From positions 4,154,001 to 4,218,000 of the forward strand of contig NZ_CP123228.1 of the NCBI RefSeq assembly GCF_029855045.1: a DNA stretch of 64,000 nt, in the 5' to 3' direction. The position numbers and the translations under genes were made by a program. This document shows positions 58,733 to 64,000 of this stretch, one piece after another (within the stretch, counting starts at the first letter, position 1; every line of letters begins with the position of its first letter). The notes under the pieces are model-generated. The model searched no databases. It was not told where the DNA came from and worked only from the letters and a program-made list of their open reading frames with translations. Origin of the DNA: Piscinibacter sp. XHJ-5. GTDB taxonomy: Bacteria > Pseudomonadota > Gammaproteobacteria > Burkholderiales > Burkholderiaceae_C.

Positions 58733-59619
58733 GGCGTGTCTCCTTGTTGGAATGGAACGAACAGCGAACGGATCTCGCCCGGGTCCGACTGCACCGCGCG
58801 TGCGATGTGGTCGAAGCCGAAGAACGACAGGTATTCGGGCACCTGCTGCACCATCATCTCGAAGCCCGGGTGCGCGGCGATGCCGCGCGCATGGCAGGCG
58901 CGCAGCAACGGCGTCGGCTGGTTCTTCATCAGGATGTCGACCACGACCGTCTCGGCATCGAGGCGCGACACGTCGAAGGGCAGCGGATCGCCGGCGTTCA
59001 GGCCGAGCGGCGTGGCATTGACCACCAGGTCGAAGCCGGCGGGATCGGGCCGGTCGAGCGAGAGCATCTCGGCGCCGAAATCCCGCGACAGCCGCGCCGC
59101 GACGGCATCGGTGCGTCCGGCGGCGTGGTCGTAGAGCGCGATGGTGGCGGCCCCGCGCGCCGCCAGCGATGCAGCGATCGCGACGCCGCCCCCGCCCACG
59201 CCGACCACCAGCGCCCGGCAGCCCGCGATGGCGAAGCCGAAGTGGTCCAGCGCCTTGGTGAAGCCCACGCCGTCGAACAGCGCCCCTTCGAGGGAGCCGT
59301 CGGCATGACGGCGGGCGGCGTTCACCGCTCCGGCACTGCGGCCCAGCGCGTCGCACCGATCGAGCAGCCCCAGCATCGCGGTCTTGTGCGGAATCGCGAG
59401 CCACAGCCCGTCGATGTTGCGGGCGGTGAGCACGTGCCGGACGAAGTCGTCGAAATGCGCCGGCTCGACGTGCGCCGGCACCAGCACCGCATCGGCGCCG
59501 TGGCGGCGGAAGAGATGGTTGAAGGCCTCCGGCGCGCGCACCTGCGCCACCGGATCCCCGAGGATGAGGAACACCCGGGTGGTGCCGCTGATGATTTCCG
59601 TGATGCCGTTGCGCTTCAT
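58729..59619 (-). CDS. Shikimate/quinate dehydrogenase homologue (AroE family)
   Basis: 296 residues. Catalytic-domain segments: FLILGDPVAQVRAPEAFNHL, LAIPHKTAMLGLLD with the conserved catalytic Lys, and DGVGFTKALDHFGF with the catalytic Asp. The NAD(P) domain shows VVGVGGGGVAIAASLAARGA and NATPLGLNAGDPLPF; it ends GFEMMVQQVPEYLSFFG. The two substrate-binding serines of AroE (SxS) are replaced by V-R-A. I chose ATG 59619; a TTG at 59658 is possible. First gene of the operon, so a catabolic quinate/shikimate oxidation is likely, with unusual carboxylate recognition. Confidence 0.88.
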   Translation of the reverse strand: MKRNGITEIISGTTRVFLILGDPVAQVRAPEAFNHLFRRHGADAVLVPAHVEPAHFDDFVRHVLTARNIDGLWLAIPHKTAMLGLLDRCDALGRSAGAVNAARRHADGSLEGALFDGVGFTKALDHFGFAIAGCRALVVGVGGGGVAIAASLAARGAATIALYDHAAGRTDAVAARLSRDFGAEMLSLDRPDPAGFDLVVNATPLGLNAGDPLPFDVSRLDAETVVVDILMKNQPTPLLRACHARGIAAHPGFEMMVQQVPEYLSFFGFDHIARAVQSDPGEIRSLFVPFQQGDTP

Positions 59620-59729
59620 GTCGTCGGCAACGATAGGGAGACGGAGGGTTTCCCTCAAGGCAAATCGGCCCCTTGCGCGCGATGATCGCTCGACCCGCGC
59701 GACGATCGTTCGCTTGCCGGGTTTCCACC

Positions 59730-60503
59730 ATGACCGCCGAGAAGTTCGAGATCAACCACAAGGACCTCATCGAAGGCCTGGGCAAGGGCCTGCGTGTCAT
59801 CGAAGCCTTCGACGACGACCATCCCCGGCTCACCGCCAGCGAGACCGCCGCGCTGACGGGGATCACCCGCACGGCGGCGCGCCGCTTCCTGCTGAGCCTG
59901 TGCCACTTCGGCTATGCGGCAACCGATGGCAAGCACTTCTGGCTGTCGCCGCGAGTGCTGCGGCTGGGGCAGAGCTACCTCGGCGCGGCGCGCCTGCCGC
60001 GCCTGGTGCAGCCCTTCATCCAGCGGGCCTCGATGCAGAGCGGCGAGACCGTCAACATGAGCGTGCTCGACGGCCACGAAGTGGTCTACGTGGCGCGCAG
60101 CAACCCGCCGCGCTATGTCTCGATCGGCTACCAGGTCGGCGTGCGGGTGCCCGCACACGTGGTCACCCCCGGCTTCGCGATCCTGTCGAGCTACAGCGAC
60201 GAGGCGCTCGATGCGTGGATCGCCGAGCACCAGTTCACGAGCTTCACGTCGCACACCATCACCGACCTGCAGGCGTTTCGCGACAACGTGCTGGCCGCTC
60301 GCGAGCTGGGCTACTGGATGACCGAGCAGCACCTCGACAACGGGCTGCGCGGCATCGCCATGCCGCTGAAGGACCGCAAGGGCGAATGCCGCGGGGCGAT
60401 CGGCATGACCCTGCAGGTGCAGGCGTACAGCACGGAGCAGCTCGTCGCGAAGCTGCTGCCGCTGCTGCGGGAGGCGGCGCAGTCGCTGCGGCCCTTGTTG
60501 TGA
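59730..60503 (+). CDS. IclR-family regulator of the PcaR/PobR type
   Basis: 257 residues. N-terminal winged HTH (KGLRVIEAFDDDHPRLTASE, TGITRTAARRFLLSL) and a ligand-binding domain (GETVNMSVLDGHEVVYVARS, RVPAHVVTPGFAILSSYSD, GIAMPLKDRKGECRGAIGM). The SGLGKGLRVIEAF-like start and ARS..YRVS-type segment are typical of the PcaR/PcaU/PobR branch, which senses aromatic acids. Divergent from the shikimate dehydrogenase operon with 110 bp between starts, so it is the probable activator. Confidence 0.92.
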   Translation: MTAEKFEINHKDLIEGLGKGLRVIEAFDDDHPRLTASETAALTGITRTAARRFLLSLCHFGYAATDGKHFWLSPRVLRLGQSYLGAARLPRLVQPFIQRASMQSGETVNMSVLDGHEVVYVARSNPPRYVSIGYQVGVRVPAHVVTPGFAILSSYSDEALDAWIAEHQFTSFTSHTITDLQAFRDNVLAARELGYWMTEQHLDNGLRGIAMPLKDRKGECRGAIGMTLQVQAYSTEQLVAKLLPLLREAAQSLRPLL

Positions 60504-60536
60504 AGTGGGCCGCCGGCGATCGGAGAAGTGCCGGCC

Positions 60537-61127
60537 TCAGGAGGGCATCGCGAGCAGCTCGACCGCGGCGAGCAGCCGTTCGGCCTGCTCCGCGATCGGC
60601 AGCCCCTGCGCCGCCGCCATGCGCTCCAGCCGCTGCAGCGCCACGCCGCGGGCCAGCGAGTAGCGGTGCATCAGCACGCCGACCGCCATCGCCACGGCGG
60701 GCGTCATCGCGGGCTGGTCGTGTGCCGCCGCCTGCGCGGGCGGTTCGGCCTTGCGCGATCCGGCACTCGCGAACGCTGCCTCCACGGCCGGCACGATCTG
60801 GCGGATGTCCAGCGGCTTGACGAGGTAGGCGACCGCGCCGAGCGCCTTCACCTGCCGCAGCGTCTCGTCGTCGGAGAAGGCCGAAAGGAACATGAACGGC
60901 ATCTGGCAGTACTCGCGCAGATAGGCGGCCACATCGAAGCCGCTCTTGCCTTCCATGCGGATGTCGAGCAGCGCGAGGTCGGGCTTGTGCTCGCGCGCGA
61001 GCAGGATGGCATCGTCGCCGTTGTCGGCATCGATGACCTCGTAGCCGGCTTGCGCCAGGCCGTGTGTCAGCGTTGCCAGCACCAGGCGGTCGTCGTCGAC
61101 GACGAGGATCTTGCCCTTGTTCTGCAT
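60537..61127 (-). CDS. ANTAR-domain response regulator (RNA-binding antiterminator)
   Basis: 196 residues. Receiver domain 5-120 with Asp55 (LALLDIRMEGKSGFDV), FLSAFSDDET and YLVKPLDI. After an alanine-rich linker, residues ~140-192 form an ANTAR helical bundle (AVAMAVGVLMHRYSLARGVA, AAQGLPIAEQAERLL), which binds RNA hairpins to prevent termination. ATG at 61127 has GGGGGAG upstream; an alternative ATG overlaps the kinase stop. Probably phosphorylated by the kinase directly upstream. Target operon unknown. Confidence 0.92.
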   Translation of the reverse strand: MQNKGKILVVDDDRLVLATLTHGLAQAGYEVIDADNGDDAILLAREHKPDLALLDIRMEGKSGFDVAAYLREYCQMPFMFLSAFSDDETLRQVKALGAVAYLVKPLDIRQIVPAVEAAFASAGSRKAEPPAQAAAHDQPAMTPAVAMAVGVLMHRYSLARGVALQRLERMAAAQGLPIAEQAERLLAAVELLAMPS

Positions 61128-61147
61128 GGCGCGATTCTCCCCCAACA

Positions 61148-64000
61148 TCATGCGGGCTCGAGCTTCGTGACACCCGGCGGCACGAGCGCCACCGTCGCCA
61201 CCACCTCGTCGCCCCGCTGCTCGATGCTCAGCTTCGCGCTGCGCCGCGGCAGCAGCGATCGCACCAGCCCGAGCCCGGAGACGCCGCCGGGAAAGCGCGC
61301 CACATCGAATCCGGGCGGCAGCTGCGCGCGGTTGCGGATCTCGATGCGCACGCCTTCCTCCCCGCACACCAGCGTGCAGGCGACCTGCACCCCGCGCCCG
61401 TCGATGCTGTGCTTGACCGCGTTGGTCAGCAGCTCGTTGACGGTCAGCGCGATCGGAATCGACTCGGCTTCCGGCAGCGCCCACTGGTGCGGCGCCGGTC
61501 CTTCAACGCTCAGCAGGATGCCGTGGCCGAAGGTGCGCTGCACCGAGCCGGTGATCGCCTCGACGACGCTCTTGAGCCGCAGCGGGCCGGTCACGCCGAC
61601 CTGCAGCCCGTAGACCTGCGCGATCGCCTGCACCTGCCCCACCACCTCGGAGATGGCGGGCGCCACCTCGGGCTTGCGCAGGGCGATCTGCTGCAGCAGC
61701 CCGGCCACGCCCTGCAGGTTGTTCTTGATGCGGTGATGCACCTCCTTCACCAGCATCTCCCGCTGCGCCAGCGCGGCCTCGAACTTCGCCTGCTGGGCCG
61801 CACGCTGCTCGGTGACCTCGGTGGCCACCAGCAGCAGCTGGTCGGGCGGCTGGCCGGGCGAGGCCAGCGGCAGGTAGCGCGCGTCCCAGATGCGGGTCTC
61901 GCCGTTCTCCTCGACGCGGTACTCGACCTGCAGCAGACGCCGCGAGCGCAGCGCCTCTTCCATGTCGCGACGCCGCTGCGCCGCGACGTCGGCATCGAAG
62001 ATCTCCTCCGGCGTGCAGCCGACGATCTCGGCCGGCGTGCGCAGCACGCTGCGCGCGGCGACCTCGTTGACCTGCAGGATGCGCAGCGTGCGGGCATCAC
62101 GCAGCGTGATGGCCATGGGCGCCGCTTCGATGATCCGCTGCAGCGAGGCCTGCGCCTGCATGGTGCGAGCCTCTGCCTGGCGCCGCCGCTCGATGTCGAG
62201 CAGCGCGTAGGTGAGCTGGCGGCCCTCGTCGCGGCCGGTGGCGACCGCGTTGCCGACGATCCAGAACTCGCGGCCGTCGCGCGCCTTCACGCGGCATTCG
62301 AAGGTCTCGGCCTGACCTTCGGCAAGGTCGCTGAGGTAATGCTTCTGCCGGAACGGATGTTCCGGCTCCGGCGTGGCCACGGTGTCGATCGGCTGATCGA
62401 TGAAATCGGCCAGGTCGCCGCCGAACATGCGGCGCGCCGAGCGGTTCATCCATTCGATGCCGTTCGCGCCGACGGTGACGATGCCCACCAGCACGGAATC
62501 GAGGATGGCGCGGGTTCGCTCCGCCTGCAGCGCCACCGCTTCCTGGGCGCGATGGCGGTCATCGACGTTGACGTACGACACGATGATGCCGGCCGTCGGA
62601 TCGCCGGCGGCGACCGCCCGCTTGCTGACCTGAACCCACAGCAGCTGCCCGTCGCGGCGCTTGAGCTGCCGCTCGCCGGTCCAGCGGCCGAAGCGGCGCA
62701 GCGCGTCTTCCTCGCGCGCCCAGCTGAGGTCGGCCTGCGGGGTGTCGGCAGACAGGTGCCACAGCGGCAGCCCGGCGAGCTCGGCCGGGCCATGGCCTGT
62801 GAGCGCAGCCAGCGCATCGTTCGCCCGCTCGATGCGGCCGCTGCGGACGAAGGCGATGCCCACCTCGGACAGGCTGAACATCAGCTCGCGGTCGCGGGCC
62901 AGGATCTCGAGCTCGGTCTGCTGCGCCTTCAGGCGGGTGATGTCCGACAGCACCGCGATCGCCTCGATGGGCCCGCCGGCCGGCCCGCTGCGGCGCACCG
63001 ACAGCGCGTACCACAGCGATGCCGGTTCGTTGCCGGGGGGCAGCGGCACCTCGAACTCGGTCTCGTAGGTCAGGCCCCGGTTCAGCGCGAGCAGCGTGTC
63101 GGCGGCGATGCGCTGTCCCTGCACGGAAGGTCCGAACAGCTCCTGGAGGCTGCTGCCCGCAAGCCCGCCGCCGGCCAGGCCCAGCATCGCCTCGAAGCGC
63201 CGGTTGCTGCGCACCAGCACGTTGGCGCGCAGGTAGGCGATGCCCGCGGCGCTGCTCTCGAGGATGGTGGCCATCTCGTGCAGCAGCTGCTCGCTGCGCT
63301 GCTGCTGCTGGTGCTGCTCGGTCACGTCGAGCGTGACCACGGAGGTGGTGCGCTTGCCCGACGCCAGCGTCGCGGGCTCCACGCGCGTCAGCAGCCAGCG
63401 CTGGCCGAGCTCGGGGTGACGCACGGCGTAGCGCACCTCGGCACGCTGCGCCTGACGCAAGGCCTGCTGCAGCCGCTCGTATTCGGGCAGCGACTCGGGC
63501 ACCACGATCTCGCGGCTGATCGACTGCAGCGCCGCCGACGACGCCGCATCGGCCGCGCCGGCCTGCGGCTGGCGCTGCCGCACCCACCCGGAGGATTCCT
63601 GGAAGGTGGCGATGCCCACGCCCGCGGTGTCGATCAGCGCGCCGATCTGCATCTGCGCGAGGTCGCGTTCCTCTTCGATGCTGCGGTCCTCCACCACCGC
63701 CATGTAGCGGCGCTGGCCGCCCGGCGTGCGGTAGCAGCGCACGGTGGAACGCAGCCGACGCTGGGTGCCGTCGGACTGCATCATCCAGCCTTGCACGGCC
63801 ACCGGGTTGCTGCCCGGCTGCAAGCGTGGCGACGGCCCTCGCGCATCCCAGGCGAGCAGTTGCTGCAGGCTGGCCGATGCCTCCGGGAGCAGCGGCGGGA
63901 CGTCGCCGACCAGCGCGTCGAACGCCGGGTTCGTGCGCACCAGCAGGCCGGCCTCGTCGAACAGGACCATGCCGACCGGGCTCAGGTCGAACCAGTCGTC
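61148..64000 (-). CDS. Multi-PAS sensor histidine kinase, HisKA_2 type (5' truncated)
   Basis: At least 950 residues; the frame is open through the window edge, and the first visible residues (DDWFDLSPVGMVLFDEAGLL) are already inside a PAS domain. At least five further PAS/PAC units follow, for example FVRSGRIERANDALAALTGH and IEWMNRSARRMFGGDLADF. The C-terminus has the HisKA_2 dimerisation/phosphoacceptor motif EVHHRIKNNLQGVAGLLQQI and a HATPase_c (NELLTNAVKHS, SGLGLVRSLL). No membrane helix is seen in this part, so it is likely a soluble or redox/ligand-sensing kinase. It is cotranscribed with the ANTAR regulator. Confidence 0.92.
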   Translation of the reverse strand, partial: DDWFDLSPVGMVLFDEAGLLVRTNPAFDALVGDVPPLLPEASASLQQLLAWDARGPSPRLQPGSNPVAVQGWMMQSDGTQRRLRSTVRCYRTPGGQRRYMAVVEDRSIEEERDLAQMQIGALIDTAGVGIATFQESSGWVRQRQPQAGAADAASSAALQSISREIVVPESLPEYERLQQALRQAQRAEVRYAVRHPELGQRWLLTRVEPATLASGKRTTSVVTLDVTEQHQQQQRSEQLLHEMATILESSAAGIAYLRANVLVRSNRRFEAMLGLAGGGLAGSSLQELFGPSVQGQRIAADTLLALNRGLTYETEFEVPLPPGNEPASLWYALSVRRSGPAGGPIEAIAVLSDITRLKAQQTELEILARDRELMFSLSEVGIAFVRSGRIERANDALAALTGHGPAELAGLPLWHLSADTPQADLSWAREEDALRRFGRWTGERQLKRRDGQLLWVQVSKRAVAAGDPTAGIIVSYVNVDDRHRAQEAVALQAERTRAILDSVLVGIVTVGANGIEWMNRSARRMFGGDLADFIDQPIDTVATPEPEHPFRQKHYLSDLAEGQAETFECRVKARDGREFWIVGNAVATGRDEGRQLTYALLDIERRRQAEARTMQAQASLQRIIEAAPMAITLRDARTLRILQVNEVAARSVLRTPAEIVGCTPEEIFDADVAAQRRRDMEEALRSRRLLQVEYRVEENGETRIWDARYLPLASPGQPPDQLLLVATEVTEQRAAQQAKFEAALAQREMLVKEVHHRIKNNLQGVAGLLQQIALRKPEVAPAISEVVGQVQAIAQVYGLQVGVTGPLRLKSVVEAITGSVQRTFGHGILLSVEGPAPHQWALPEAESIPIALTVNELLTNAVKHSIDGRGVQVACTLVCGEEGVRIEIRNRAQLPPGFDVARFPGGVSGLGLVRSLLPRRSAKLSIEQRGDEVVATVALVPPGVTKLEPA

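Overview
The window is GC-rich, densely coding DNA with short intergenic gaps and no transposase, integrase, phage gene, CRISPR array or rRNA that I can see. Protein families (Bug/TctC solute receptors, DUF2783, IclR-controlled aromatic catabolism, TRAP and Liv transporters, PEP-CTERM, SapC, CxxCxGxG mini-protein, many GGDEF/PAS kinases) point to a free-living betaproteobacterium of the order Burkholderiales, probably near the Rubrivivax/Leptothrix/Rhizobacter group. That placement is inferred from gene content; no rRNA is present to settle it.

Layout. 0-7 kb: the end of an RND efflux pump, a small exported protein with a good terminator, a 5'-nucleotidase lipoprotein, a VWA membrane protein, a HAD dehalogenase, and a TIR-transmembrane protein translationally coupled to a Gfo/Idh/MocA oxidoreductase. 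7-25 kb: exported and membrane proteins (a repeat-bearing PQQ sugar dehydrogenase-like protein, an M6 metalloprotease with two P-domains, a membrane-anchored C13 peptidase, a heparinase-like lipoprotein), an orphan TRAP QM pair, a LysE exporter, an AraC regulator and a chemoreceptor. 25-38 kb: a mostly minus-strand aromatic-acid block with TRAP DctPQM, fahA and hmgA (homogentisate pathway), a Bug receptor, DUF2783, an MhpA-like monooxygenase, an MBL protein, an IclR regulator, a PcaC-PcaD fusion and PcaB (protocatechuate branch). 38-42 kb: SapC, CNNM/CorC-type protein, ApaH, tRNA-Ser(UGA), a PEP-CTERM protein. 42-50.6 kb: a c-di-GMP/phosphorelay hub (GGDEF; REC-PAS-GGDEF-EAL; hybrid kinase with HPt; a second kinase). 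50.6-60.5 kb: a quinate/shikimate-type operon (shikimate dehydrogenase homologue, Liv ABC importer, Gfo/Idh oxidoreductase, an HPPD-like gene broken by an in-frame TAG, 3-dehydroshikimate dehydratase, AroQ) with a divergent IclR/PcaR-type regulator. 60.5-64 kb: an ANTAR response regulator and its multi-PAS HisKA_2 kinase, cut off by the window end.

How the genes work together. The 50.6-60.5 kb operon can import an alicyclic plant acid and convert it to protocatechuate. PcaB and the PcaC-PcaD fusion at 35.4-38.0 kb supply later steps of protocatechuate breakdown; PcaGH and the final thiolase/transferase steps are not in the window. HmgA and FahA handle homogentisate, plausibly fed by the adjacent flavin monooxygenase. 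Many neighbouring genes overlap by ATGA or GTGA, so operon boundaries are clear. Five copies of a GC-rich palindromic repeat sit only between genes.
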